In this document: positions 1 to 11,600 of the stretch, piece by piece
Numbering within the stretch: the stretch's first letter is position 1
How the letters are laid out: each line of letters opens with the position of its first letter
DNA from: Colwellia sp. BRX10-3
GTDB taxonomy: Bacteria; Pseudomonadota; Gammaproteobacteria; Enterobacterales; Alteromonadaceae
Direction: 5' to 3'
Assembly (NCBI RefSeq): GCF_014077505.1
Contig: NZ_JACGWA010000001.1
Coordinates: 682,001 to 746,000 of the forward strand
Length of the DNA stretch: 64,000 nucleotides
The notes under the pieces: generated by a model
The model's input: only the letters and a program-made list of their open reading frames with translations
Told to the model about the DNA's origin: nothing
Database searches by the model: none
Position numbers and translations under genes: made by a program

Positions 1-3000
1 GGTTAAATCACCTGCTGAGCCTTTCATTAGAACATTATCAGTATATGCCACACCATCTTTTACGGTAAAACTGCCCTTTAATTCACTATAAAACATACCG
101 TCACTAAAAATATCTCGAAAATCGAAACTTAATTTACGTACTAAAGACTGCAAACTTAAAAACGAAAAAACACGTACGCCTTTATCATCAATATCGGCCA
201 AATAGCCATCATCAAAGGCTGTTGATAACTCACCATTTAAGGTCGCCATAGCAAAGTCATGTGGCCCGCCTTGCCAAGTAATATCATAATCCATCTCAAC
301 GCCACTATCTTTTATCACCGAGACGAAACCTATATTTTCTCCTTCACGAGCAACATTATCTGTCGCTAAAGTTCCAGTTACACTGGTATCTGAACCATCA
401 TGGGTTAATTGCCATTTAGCATCAAATGCGACATTATTATTGCCACGTTTAGCGGTGAAATTTTTCAGTAGAAGCGAATTTTCATGCTCTCGTGTTATGG
501 TAAAGTTTACATCACCAAAGTCATAATTATCATATTTACAACTTGCACACGTCACTTTAAGTGGCGGAATATCAGCAAAAATTTCGGCATTACTGACGTG
601 GTCAATCAGCGGTAGTATCTTTTGCTCAGCCGCATTGACTAACTCAGGTTCAGCAGCATTACTTTGCTGTGTTTTGATTACTTCGCTAGCAGTTATATCA
701 GTTTCAAGATTTGTGGTTGGTTTTGCTAGCTCTTCGCTGATAGATTTTTTTGCATCAGTGACTTGTGTAGTTTCGACAACAGTTTCAATACCCGCTTGCG
801 CCACCAATTCACTTTCAGCACTTTTCAAGTGGACAAAGTCGGCATTAATATCTATCCCTTGCTGGTGCCAGTTTGGATAAAATTTTGCTGACCCTCTAAG
901 CTCTTTTGCATTTAAATTGAGCAACCAGCTATCGGAGTTAGGTGTGAAGTCAAAATTTACTTGCTGAAAGTTTTGTCCATAAACCATTAAGTTGGTCACC
1001 TTGCCATGTATTTTGTCAGGTGCTGATAATAAGCTTTGCTCACCTTGTTCAGTGTCTAATGGGTTTGTCGATAAATTTGACTCAGGTGGGGCTGACTCAA
1101 CCGCGGCCAAAATATCTAACACTAAAGGCTGCCATTGTGCGTAATTGGCTTTTTCTACGTCCGCAGTAATATGAAACCCAGAAGTTGGTAACCATGACTG
1201 CGGCTTACCTAACACTATATGCGCCAATGAAAAGCGCGTTTGTTGATGTTCAAGTAAACCATAAAAGTTAATATTATCGCCAATTTCGGCCTTTATGGTG
1301 CTATTTAGCTCATCGCCAAACGCATGAATACTAACCGCGATTTGTTGTTCCGTCGCTTTAGTAAAAGGTGCTGGTATGGCTAAAGCTAAGTTATTTAAAT
1401 CAGAATTTATTTTGTAATCGTAAAAAAACTTATCGCCAATTAGCTCTAGTGCCAGCAACCCTTGCCAAGCTAATTTTCCATTGGCATATTTCACTAATTC
1501 ATTAGGTAATTGTGTTTGCCACTGAGTATTACTCCACTGACCAAGTGTTTCAATATTAACGCTATAAAGTTCAGGTTTTTTTTTCGCTTCAACATTTAGC
1601 GTTAATGGCATACCACGCCAATCTAGCTTGATATTCGAAGCTGTTATCACGTCATTATAATAATCTAAGCGACCGTTAACTTGCTTAAAGTCCATGCTTG
1701 GCGCTTGCAAAGCCACGTTATTATTTTTAAAAACAACATGGCCTTTAGCAATCACTGCATCGGGGTTATTTAACGGTAATATCAACGAAAAATCACCATT
1801 GATGGGGCCAGAAACAACGACCTGTTCTAGAGTAATTCCAACCGAATCTTGCATTGGACTCGCGTTCATTAATTGAGTGACTAATTGCGGCTGAGTTTTT
1901 GTAAAACTTGCATCAACCGTCAACACTCCCTCGCCAGCTAGTTCAGCAATTGCGGCTTCAACGCCGGTAACGTCAATGCCTGCTAATGTCCCTTCTCGAC
2001 CCGTAATTAGCATACTATTATTAGTAAAGTTAAGATTTGCGGCAAAGTTTTCTATTGTTGGCCACTGCGGGTCAAACTTAAATATGCTTTGAGATAGCTC
2101 TGCGTCAACAACAAAAATGCCTTCATGGTTATTAAATGGAAAACTTTGTAGCGGGCCATTAAATAACACTAATGCTTGATTAATCTCACCATCAACAATA
2201 GCGCCGTTAAGGTAGTTGACTAAATTGTCGCCCATTAATAAATGAGGATAGAAATATTCAGCGTATTTAGCATCGCCGTCACTCACACTGGCTAGTAATG
2301 CCATAGTAACGGGCTTACCTTCTATACTATTAACCTTAAGGTCGGCATGTAAACTTATTTGTGGCGAGTTAAACGCTATATTTTCAACCGAAAGCTGCCA
2401 ACTATCTGCTAAAAACTTTGCGTTGATCAAGCTGCTCAAGCGCGTATATGGAATAGAATATTTAAAATGTTTATCAAAATTAAGTGCGCCATCAATAGCA
2501 CTCAAGGATATTTGCAGCTGATTATTAGCATAGACTAATTCACCGCTAACATTATCAATGCCAGGAATACCTTGACTGAAATGGCTATCAATATCATTAA
2601 AGGTCGCCGTTAAGGCGAAATCATCCGGATTACTGCGAAAGTGAATATCTTCAACTCGGCCAACCGTAGCGAGATTTAGCAGTAATTTTTCAAGGCCAAC
2701 ATCGTCAGATAATAAGGGTGATACACCTTCAAAACTGGCCAGCTCTATCGCATTAATATAAGCATTAATATTAGTACCGTTAACATTGGCCAGCAGTGAT
2801 ATTTTATTCGTTTCGGCGCCATTTCGTTTTATGGTTAAAGGCGAAGACGCCACATTAAACACTAATTCATCGAATATTTTTACTTCAATATCACCACCAA
2901 CAATCTCAAATGTTTGCGTTTTATCAAGATGCTGCCAACTAATTTCATTGTCACCCAACGCAAACTGAATAGAGTCAGGCTTACCAGCTGACAACTGCAG

Positions 3001-3774
3001 CCATGCATTAAAGTTTATCGCTGAGTGAGTGTTGGCGTCTTTAATCGCTAAAGCGCGCCCTAGCCATGGGGTAATATCTATTTCATTGGCTTCTAGGTAA
3101 GCTTGGCCGCTTAACTGATGAAACCTCGGGCCTTGAAAGTCTAATAATACTTTTAAATTATTAGAACTCAGGCCATCAACCATTACGGTACCGTTCGCTC
3201 TATGGCGATTATTTTCGTTTGCCCAAAACATTTCATTAATGGTAAAAGCTCGCACCCCAGCAACGGTATGATAAAGCACGTGACTGTCACGAATGGAAAA
3301 ACGAGAGATTTGTTCAAGTAATATCGAGGAGAGTGAATCTAATAAAGTATCATCACCGGTTTCATCGACAATGTCTTCTGCTGAGTCAACCAGCGTAACT
3401 TGCTCGAACGCTAATTCTGCCCCTGAAATTACAAAGTCTTCAGTCACCAATTGTCCAGAGCGAATACTGCGCCAAAAATCTAATTCAACTTCTAAGCTAT
3501 CAATATATATTTTGCTGTTATCACTGGAGAGGAGTTCAACTTGTTTCGTGATCAATGTTGGGCCAGACTTGCGCCAGCCCATACTTAACGAGCCAATAGA
3601 TATATTGCTGTTATAGCTGGTATTTAGATAATCTTCGACATTTTGACGATAATTATGGGCATAAGGTAAAAATAAGCGCAATGTACTGATCAACACGGCA
3701 AAAGCTACTAACAAAATTGCTAATAGTTTATACAGGCGATTAAGCCAGCTATTTGAGACCGTGGAAACACTCAT
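1..3774 (-). CDS. yhdP: YhdP family AsmA-like envelope protein (partial, 3' end outside window)
   Basis: A frame of 1258 codons opens at the ATG at 3774 and runs off the left edge without a stop, so the C-terminus is missing. E. coli YhdP is about 1266 residues, so little may be lacking. The N-terminus shows one membrane segment (about residues 14-36, LYKLLAILLVAFAVLIST), followed by a very long periplasmic region rich in beta strands, as in AsmA-like bridge proteins. In E. coli, YhdP helps move phospholipid to the outer membrane; that function is transferred by family. It is the last visible gene of the mreBCD-maf-rng-yhdP row, an order that matches E. coli and supports the call more than any single motif does. 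The partial frame and lack of a database search limit certainty. Confidence 0.85.
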   Translation of the reverse strand, partial: MSVSTVSNSWLNRLYKLLAILLVAFAVLISTLRLFLPYAHNYRQNVEDYLNTSYNSNISIGSLSMGWRKSGPTLITKQVELLSSDNSKIYIDSLEVELDFWRSIRSGQLVTEDFVISGAELAFEQVTLVDSAEDIVDETGDDTLLDSLSSILLEQISRFSIRDSHVLYHTVAGVRAFTINEMFWANENNRHRANGTVMVDGLSSNNLKVLLDFQGPRFHQLSGQAYLEANEIDITPWLGRALAIKDANTHSAINFNAWLQLSAGKPDSIQFALGDNEISWQHLDKTQTFEIVGGDIEVKIFDELVFNVASSPLTIKRNGAETNKISLLANVNGTNINAYINAIELASFEGVSPLLSDDVGLEKLLLNLATVGRVEDIHFRSNPDDFALTATFNDIDSHFSQGIPGIDNVSGELVYANNQLQISLSAIDGALNFDKHFKYSIPYTRLSSLINAKFLADSWQLSVENIAFNSPQISLHADLKVNSIEGKPVTMALLASVSDGDAKYAEYFYPHLLMGDNLVNYLNGAIVDGEINQALVLFNGPLQSFPFNNHEGIFVVDAELSQSIFKFDPQWPTIENFAANLNFTNNSMLITGREGTLAGIDVTGVEAAIAELAGEGVLTVDASFTKTQPQLVTQLMNASPMQDSVGITLEQVVVSGPINGDFSLILPLNNPDAVIAKGHVVFKNNNVALQAPSMDFKQVNGRLDYYNDVITASNIKLDWRGMPLTLNVEAKKKPELYSVNIETLGQWSNTQWQTQLPNELVKYANGKLAWQGLLALELIGDKFFYDYKINSDLNNLALAIPAPFTKATEQQIAVSIHAFGDELNSTIKAEIGDNINFYGLLEHQQTRFSLAHIVLGKPQSWLPTSGFHITADVEKANYAQWQPLVLDILAAVESAPPESNLSTNPLDTEQGEQSLLSAPDKIHGKVTNLMVYGQNFQQVNFDFTPNSDSWLLNLNAKELRGSAKFYPNWHQQGIDINADFVHLKSAESELVAQAGIETVVETTQVTDAKKSISEELAKPTTNLETDITASEVIKTQQSNAAEPELVNAAEQKILPLIDHVSNAEIFADIPPLKVTCASCKYDNYDFGDVNFTITREHENSLLLKNFTAKRGNNNVAFDAKWQLTHDGSDTSVTGTLATDNVAREGENIGFVSVIKDSGVEMDYDITWQGGPHDFAMATLNGELSTAFDDGYLADIDDKGVRVFSFLSLQSLVRKLSFDFRDIFSDGMFYSELKGSFTVKDGVAYTDNVLMKGSAGDLT

Positions 3775-3842
3775 TAAGTTTTAATCAAACCTTTATTCAC
3801 CCTTAAATTTTCCTAATTACTTTGCGTACATTCAAGCAACAA

Positions 3843-5306
3843 CTACATCATAACAACATCAAATTGCTCTTGATTATACATGGTTTCAGTCTGTACTTTA
3901 ATCTGCTTACCGATGAATACTTCCAGCTCAGCAAGGTTATGATACTCATCGTTCTCTAATGACTCACTCACCGATGATGATGTATAAACAATAAATTTAT
4001 CCGCGTCATAAGCTCGATTCACACGGACAATTTCTCGAAGAATTTCAAAGCAAACGGTTTCAACGGTTTTTACATAACCACGACCATGACAAACCACACA
4101 CTCACCACATAGAATATGCTCTAAGCTTTCGCGTGTTCGCTTGCGGGTCATTTCAACCAGACCAAGTGCAGAAAAACCTGACAAACTGTATTTCACATTA
4201 TCTTTGGCCATTGCAACATCTAAGCTATGTAGCACACGGCGTTGATGCTCTTTATCATTCATATCAATAAAATCGACAATAATAATACCGCCGAGGTTTC
4301 TTAATCTTAGCTGGCGGGCAATGGCTTGTGTTGCCTCAATATTGGTATTAAATATAGTTTCTTCTAAATTACGGTGGCCAACAAATGCACCGGTATTAAT
4401 ATCAATCGTGGTCATAGCTTCGGTTTGATCTATGATCAGAGACCCGCCCGATTTCAATTCGATTTTTCGATGTAATGAGCGTTGAATTTCGTTTTCTACA
4501 TCAAACAAATCAAAAATAGGCCGTTCACCCGGGTAATATTCTAAAACAGGCGCTAAATTGGGTACAAACTCAGTAGTAAACTCGAGTAATTGTTCATAAG
4601 TCAATTTAGAATCAACACGAATACGCTCAAGAGAAACACCAACAAAATCGCGTAACACACGAAATGCTAAAGATAAATCTTGATAAATAGGGTCTTTGGT
4701 TTGTTTGCGCTCTTTGCGCTCAATAACTTTTGCCCACACACGCCGCAGGAATTCAGCGTCATGTTGCAATTCTTCAATACCTGCGCCCTCAGCTGCGGTA
4801 CGAACAATAAAACCGTGATCTTCACCACAATAAGGCGTAACAATTGATTTCAAGCGATTTCGCTCTGAAGGCTCTTCAATACGCTGTGATATGCCGGCGC
4901 GACTCGTGTTAGGCATTAACACTAAATAACGCGCTGCAATGGTAATATCGGTTGTTAACCGTGCGCCTTTAGTACCCATAGGGTCTTTAACCACTTGTAC
5001 AACAATATGCTGTCCTTCATGCACCAAGTTACGAATATCAGGTACCTGATCACTGCTATTATCGTCGTTTAAGATAAGTTTGGAGTTAATATCAGAGGCA
5101 TGTAAAAAAGCCGCTTTGCCTAAATTAATATCAACAAAAGCGGCTTGCATACCGGGTAATACGCGAATAATTTTACCAAGATAAATATTGCCGACTAGGC
5201 CACGACGAGCTTCACGTTCAACATGAACTTCTTGTAGTGAACCATTTTCGATTAATGCTACTCGCGTTTCACTTGGCGTAACATTGATAAGTAATTCACC
5301 GCTCAT
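3843..5306 (-). CDS. rng: Ribonuclease G
   Basis: A 487-residue protein, close to the 489 of E. coli RNase G. It is a single-strand-specific endoribonuclease that matures the 5' end of 16S rRNA and turns over some mRNAs. An S1-type RNA-binding region lies near residues 38-125. The catalytic region contains DINTG near residue 302 and IIIVDFIDM near residue 343, the positions of the metal-binding aspartates of the RNase E/G family. A Cys pair in CGECVVCHGRG (about 400-411) sits at the place of the zinc-link. The protein lacks the long C-terminal scaffold of RNase E, which separates the two. It starts 12 bp downstream of the maf stop and is probably cotranscribed with maf and mreBCD. Confidence 0.96.
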   Translation of the reverse strand: MSGELLINVTPSETRVALIENGSLQEVHVEREARRGLVGNIYLGKIIRVLPGMQAAFVDINLGKAAFLHASDINSKLILNDDNSSDQVPDIRNLVHEGQHIVVQVVKDPMGTKGARLTTDITIAARYLVLMPNTSRAGISQRIEEPSERNRLKSIVTPYCGEDHGFIVRTAAEGAGIEELQHDAEFLRRVWAKVIERKERKQTKDPIYQDLSLAFRVLRDFVGVSLERIRVDSKLTYEQLLEFTTEFVPNLAPVLEYYPGERPIFDLFDVENEIQRSLHRKIELKSGGSLIIDQTEAMTTIDINTGAFVGHRNLEETIFNTNIEATQAIARQLRLRNLGGIIIVDFIDMNDKEHQRRVLHSLDVAMAKDNVKYSLSGFSALGLVEMTRKRTRESLEHILCGECVVCHGRGYVKTVETVCFEILREIVRVNRAYDADKFIVYTSSSVSESLENDEYHNLAELEVFIGKQIKVQTETMYNQEQFDVVMM

Positions 5307-5318
5307 ATCGATTCCTGT

Positions 5319-5906
5319 TTATGCTTGTGTCATTGAGGATTTTACGCCAAATGCGGATAATAACTCTGCTGTTTCATATAAAGGTAACCCGACAACGGCA
5401 GAATAACTACCACGAATTTGTTTAACAAATTGCCCTGCAACACCTTGAATACCATAGGCACCAGCTTTGTCTTGTGGTTCGCCCGTTTGCCAATAGTGCT
5501 TTATTTCTTGTTCGGTAAGTACTTTAAAATCTACTTCAGTTCTGACCACAACAACAGAACTACGTTCCCCTTTTACTGCCGCAATAGCCGTAATAACCTG
5601 ATGAGAATTACCCGACAACATTTTAAGAGTAGCAAGACAATCGGTAAGTGATTCCGGTTTACCTAATATATGTTGGCCAAATACAACACTGGTGTCAGAG
5701 CCAAGTACCACGACATCTTCACCATGTTGTTTAGCAATTGCGCGAGCTTTTTCTAACGCTAAGCGAGCGACATATTGCTCTGGTGTTTCTGTCGGTAATA
5801 CGCTTTCATCAATGTCTGCAGGCAAACAGATGAAGTCGTAACCAAGTTGTTGTAGTAGTTCTTTTCGGCGTGGCGATTGTGACGCCAAAATCAAAGTAAT
5901 AGACAT
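5319..5906 (-). CDS. maf: Maf-type nucleoside triphosphate pyrophosphatase (YhdE-like)
   Basis: A 195-residue Maf/HAM1-fold protein. It begins with the family signature ASQSPRRKELL (residues 8-18) and has the conserved acidic residue in VLGSDTSV (Asp71). YhdE-type Maf proteins hydrolyse dTTP, UTP and modified pyrimidine triphosphates, a house-cleaning role also linked to septum arrest in Bacillus. Its place between mreD and rng is the standard gammaproteobacterial position of yhdE rather than of its paralogue yceF, which favours the dTTPase/UTPase subgroup. The start overlaps nothing: mreD ends 2 bp upstream, so translation is probably coupled. Confidence 0.94.
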   Translation of the reverse strand: MSITLILASQSPRRKELLQQLGYDFICLPADIDESVLPTETPEQYVARLALEKARAIAKQHGEDVVVLGSDTSVVFGQHILGKPESLTDCLATLKMLSGNSHQVITAIAAVKGERSSVVVVRTEVDFKVLTEQEIKHYWQTGEPQDKAGAYGIQGVAGQFVKQIRGSYSAVVGLPLYETAELLSAFGVKSSMTQA

Positions 5907-5907
5907 G

Positions 5908-6387
5908 TTATTTTATTCGAAAATTTCGTCTTATTTTACGTAACAGTAAAAAAGCCCAGGGCCAAAGTATAATGGTGGTAACCACAGGATATAAATAGCT
6001 AGGTAAAAACACCGCATCGGTTAAAAATCGTTGTAGCCAAAAAACAATTAAGTGATATAACGCTGACAACACACCAACAATTAGGGCTTGCTGCCAAATA
6101 GAAAAATTACGTATTTTTTTAAAATTACTGGCAACAATATACACGGCAACTGCCATAGCGCCAGCATGCACACCCAAAGTAGAGCCTAATAGCACATCGA
6201 GTATAAAGCCCATTACCCAAGCTGAAATAACATTAACGCGTGACGGTAATGCCAAACACCAGTAAAGCAAAACTACTAATACCCAGTCAGGACGAAAAGC
6301 ATCAACGCTTAAAGGCAACGGCATTATACTGGCCATTAGTGCCACTAAAAATGTCAATAGAATAATTAAGCGACTAGCGAGGGTCAT
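5908..6387 (-). CDS. mreD: Rod shape-determining membrane protein MreD
   Basis: A 159-residue, strongly hydrophobic protein with about five predicted membrane segments, matching the usual MreD size (162 in E. coli). MreD is the integral membrane partner of MreB and MreC in the elongasome that directs lateral wall synthesis. The motif FRPDWVLVVLLYW (residues 31-43) is typical of the family. The ATG overlaps the mreC stop by 4 bp, indicating coupled translation in an mreB-mreC-mreD operon. Confidence 0.94.
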   Translation of the reverse strand: MTLASRLIILLTFLVALMASIMPLPLSVDAFRPDWVLVVLLYWCLALPSRVNVISAWVMGFILDVLLGSTLGVHAGAMAVAVYIVASNFKKIRNFSIWQQALIVGVLSALYHLIVFWLQRFLTDAVFLPSYLYPVVTTIILWPWAFLLLRKIRRNFRIK

Positions 6388-7265
6388 TGACTTTCTGCCT
6401 TTTCAGCTGGCAATGTTTGGGGCTCATCAGGTTGTTGAACCTTGTTCTGCTCTGGCCAGAGTAATAATACATAACGTAAGCGATCAATTTTAGCCACCGG
6501 CTGACTTTGAATTTGAGAAAAAGCGCGTGACTCATCTTGAATAACAGCGGTGACTTTAGCAACCGGATATCCCTCAGGAAACTTACTGCCCAAACCTGAG
6601 GTAACTAATAAGTCACCAACGCGAATATCCTGACTATGAGGGACATGATTATGCGTTAAACGATCAATAACACCTAAACCGGTAGCAATAAGACGGACAC
6701 CATTTCGGCTTATTCTCACAGGCACAGCGTGCGTAACATCCGTGATCAACAATACGCGGCTAGTCGATGTACCTACATGTAAAATCTGACCAACAATACC
6801 TTCATCATCAATAACGGCTTGGCCTTCATAAACGCCATCGTTCGCACCACGGTTTATCACCACTTGATGAGTATAGGGGTCACTATCAACCGCAAGAATT
6901 TCAGCGACCATTTTTTTAGCATCACTGCGCAGAGGTGAAGAAAGAAGTGCTCGTAATCGTCCATTTTCACGCTTAACAATATCTAATTGTAATGCCTGTT
7001 CATGAAAGACTAATTCGTTGATTTTGTATTGTTCGTTGTCATCGATGAGTTGGCGACGGGTAACAATATTTTCTGCCGCCCAATTCATCATTTGTTTAGG
7101 TGCAGTGGCTAAATATTGTAAAGGGCTTACCATAGATTGCAAAAAGCCTCGAGCGGACTCGAAGCTATTCATTTTATGATCAAAAAATATTAACGCTGCT
7201 GAGCAAAACAGCACCAATATAAGTCGGTGCTGTGGGGCAGGTCCATGCTTAAAGATAGGATTCAT
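6384..7265 (-). CDS. mreC: Rod shape-determining protein MreC
   Basis: A 293-residue bitopic inner-membrane protein. One membrane segment lies near residues 14-30 (LILVLFCSAALIFF), followed by a coiled coil at about 65-110 and a periplasmic double beta-barrel region containing VINRGANDGVYEGQAV and DLLVTSGLGSKFPEGYPV, both hallmarks of MreC. It links MreB filaments to the periplasmic penicillin-binding proteins. The C-terminal tail is Pro/Glu-rich. It lies 32 bp downstream of mreB and overlaps mreD by 4 bp. Confidence 0.95.
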   Translation of the reverse strand: MNPIFKHGPAPQHRLILVLFCSAALIFFDHKMNSFESARGFLQSMVSPLQYLATAPKQMMNWAAENIVTRRQLIDDNEQYKINELVFHEQALQLDIVKRENGRLRALLSSPLRSDAKKMVAEILAVDSDPYTHQVVINRGANDGVYEGQAVIDDEGIVGQILHVGTSTSRVLLITDVTHAVPVRISRNGVRLIATGLGVIDRLTHNHVPHSQDIRVGDLLVTSGLGSKFPEGYPVAKVTAVIQDESRAFSQIQSQPVAKIDRLRYVLLLWPEQNKVQQPDEPQTLPAEKAESQ

Positions 7266-7297
7266 AAATTAAACTTGTATAAATGCTAATTTAGTAT

Positions 7298-8368
<1,071 letters not shown>

Positions 8369-8468
8369 CTAGGCAACAAGCTGCCGGAATATTATTGTGC
8401 TGAATTTGCAAGCTACAGATCAGCTTACAAATGATATTTTGTACTATTAGCACGCTATCATACCGCAG

Positions 8469-8498
8469 ACTATAGTACTTTTGTTATTTCAATGACAA
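8469..8498 (-). promoter_or_regulatory. Candidate sigma-70 promoter of mreBCD
   Basis: Read on the minus strand: TTGTCA, an 18-bp spacer, then TATAGT, 128 bp upstream of the chosen mreB ATG. The matches are by eye only. The surrounding stretch between mreB and the larger mshQ-type gene (8342-8600) contains no other gene. Confidence 0.42.
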
Positions 8499-8600
8499 AA
8501 ATATCATGAAATATTACGATATTTTGACATTCACTAAGCCAAGCTAGGGTTAAATTGCATAAAAGCCACCAGTTAGCTCAATACGACTAAAAGTTAAGGC

Positions 8601-11600
8601 TTAATTCGCGATTTCTCGCCATGAGATAATTCGGTCGTTACCGCGATAAATACCAAAGCTTAGTATCGCACTTGGGTTGTCATCGTAAAAATTACCATCA
8701 TTATCTGTATCGACGTTATCCCATTTAAACTTCAACCAACTGGGTACTTCATATTCCCATTCAAGTGTACCTTGCTTTCCTGGAGTACTGAATGACAACT
8801 GCGCCTGAATACCGAGGTTAAAAACACCTGAAACACTAGCTATGGTATCACTAACCTGTATTGCATCAGTATCAATATCGATTAAACGATAATCCCAAAG
8901 ATTCATGTTGCCTGAATATTTAGCACCCGCTTTTTTATCACCTATCAATGTGGATAAGCAGGATTCATCGGTATTTATGGTAAAGTTTGCCCCGTCATAA
9001 ACTTGCACATTTAACGGCGCGCGTAACTTGGTATTCTCTGAGCCATATGAGTTTTCTAACACCATACGAGCAAAGCGAATTTCTACGCCATCTGTCAATA
9101 GCTTTTCTGTCGCATCGATACTACTACTGAGTAATACACCATCACTATCTTCTATTTGGTTAGTAACAAAAGGTATTTGCGCATTAAAAGGCACTAAAAA
9201 ACTTGTTTCATTTTTGTTATAACTAAAATGGTCATCACTTGAAAAGGTATAAAGCCACTCACCCGCGATAAAGTTGCCGTTAACATCAAGGCTTGCACTT
9301 AAATTACCGGCCAACATAACCGCAGTTAAAGCAACAGGGTTATCAGCAAGGCTGCCGACTATTTGTTGTGTTTCGTCATGTGTTGGTAGCTTAATATCAA
9401 CACCCGTTGCCAACAATTTCATAAAACCTTCAGGCTCACCCAAAGTATAGTTCTTGGTGACTCCGTCGTTAGCATTGTATGCTGTAATGGTTATTTTTGG
9501 TAAAAGACTATAAGCAATAGCGCCTTTATCTTCACTGGTTCGTTGACCGGTATAGGTCCAATCAGAAAATGCACAAACACCTAACCCATCAATGTATGGA
9601 TAAGCATCAAAATTACCCTGATGGTTTTCTTTTACTGATTGTTTAAAGTAGGCTGGTGTAAAGCGACCAACGTATGGAACATTACTACTTAAGGGCCCTG
9701 CTCCTAAATAATTATTACTGCCACTCGTATCAGATAATTTAGCAGTGAAACTGATAATACCTACTTCTGACCAACTCAAAGAGTTAGTGTCTGTACTGGT
9801 CGATGGTAGACTAAAACTTTCGCCAGTTATCGTTCCTAATTCGCCGTTACTTGGAGCGACCTTTTTATGCTCTAAAATCACATTAGAAATAAAATTAAAC
9901 GCCGTATTGTTATCACTTAACACATCGTTTAAGTCAGCAATTCCATCGTTATTCGTATCATCAGATTGCTGCCATTGCTTGGCTGTAATTGTCGTATTGA
10001 ATTGCTCCCCTGCCTTTTTAAATATATTGCCGCTAGCGTCTTCTGATGCGGGGTTACTCGATACTGATGGATCACCTTCTTTTGGGTCCACGTTAACATA
10101 CAAACCAAGTGGCCTAACAACAAATTGATTACTATTACCTAACATATAACTCGTTGGATAACCTTCAATTGATATATCATAACGGGCATGTAACTGAATT
10201 TTTCCCGCACTGGGGTAACTCACGACTATGTTTGCGGTGTTGTCGATATTATCACCGAAATCTAAACTTACTTTTGTATATTCCGATGGTGAGATCGCAT
10301 CATTGAGCGTTGTAATAGCAGTATCATTAATAACTACCTGACCTAAACTGCAAGTGCTGGGCTCAGTACATTCAGCAGCAAGTTCAATGTCAACATTACT
10401 AATCAGTACAGCTTCACAAACTCCGGTAGCTGTATCTGTTCTGATTGCCTGCAAGGATAATGTTTGGCTATTAAAACCAGTATTTGAAGGTTTACCAGAC
10501 AATTGCGTATTAATATTATTTGAAACACCGTCAGCCAAAAATTGGAAACCTGTATCAGTAAAGTTCATATCACAACTACTACCAAAGCCTGAGCATTCAA
10601 CGGCATTACTGGCAGTAATACTTGCACTATCAATAGATAAGACAATAGTTTCTGCAATGGTATGCTTGAAATTAACTGAGGTGATACCGGTAAAGGTTGC
10701 TGAGGTTTTAAGCACCATACCTGTTTTCGGACTGGTAATATTAAAATTCAAACTTACCGGCTCAGTAGATTCGCTTGAACAGTCACTATTCGTGCATGCT
10801 TTTATGGTAATGGGCTCAGCCGCACAGGTTAAACCATTGCCATCATGCACTATTTCATAATGATGAATAACAGGCTCAGCACAAGCATGACTTTGAGTAT
10901 AAACTTGTTGAACTTCTGTTTGAGTAAGCGCAACATCAAAGAGCTGAACTTCATCGATAAAGCCATCAAAGAAGCGTGAAGGTTCACTGTAATTTTGAGC
11001 TTGTCCTATGTGTAAAGGATCATTATTTAGAATTAGCTCATCAGTAAAAGTTCGAGTACCTTTTTCTATACCATTAACATATATGACTTGCTCGCCGCTT
11101 TTGTAAGTTATCGCTATGTGATACCAATTGTCAGTGGTAATACCGGCTCCTGACGTTGAAAATTCATTGGTTTGCCACCACCAATAAATTTCGCCTGTGG
11201 AGCTTAAGTGAAACTCATAATTTTCATCTTTAGAGACAATAGTGTGTAAGTCGGTGCTTGCACTGGGTAGGGTTTGGGGGTTAATCCAAGCCGTGATAGT
11301 CAGTTCTTTCTGTAAATCTAATGTTGAGTTATCTACAATTCCAACATAATCATCGACTCCGTCAAATACACCATAAGCACATGTACCTGGATTGCCGGTT
11401 AATGCAGAGGTGTCATTAAATGTAGTTGCACCATTAAATGCTTGGCCATTAAGAGTTCCTGAACTATCTATTACTTCGTCAGCAACACCACTCCACTGTG
11501 TTTCATCCATTGAATATTGGGCAACAGGATTAGCACAAAAGCTGTCATTTAACGCAAAATCGGCGGCTCCAGTATAAGAGGGATCCCCATGATTATTCAT

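Noticed and set aside
635-880. A plus-strand frame opposite yhdP (also 3293-3616).
   Set aside because: Both lie wholly opposite the long yhdP frame and have no own start signals.
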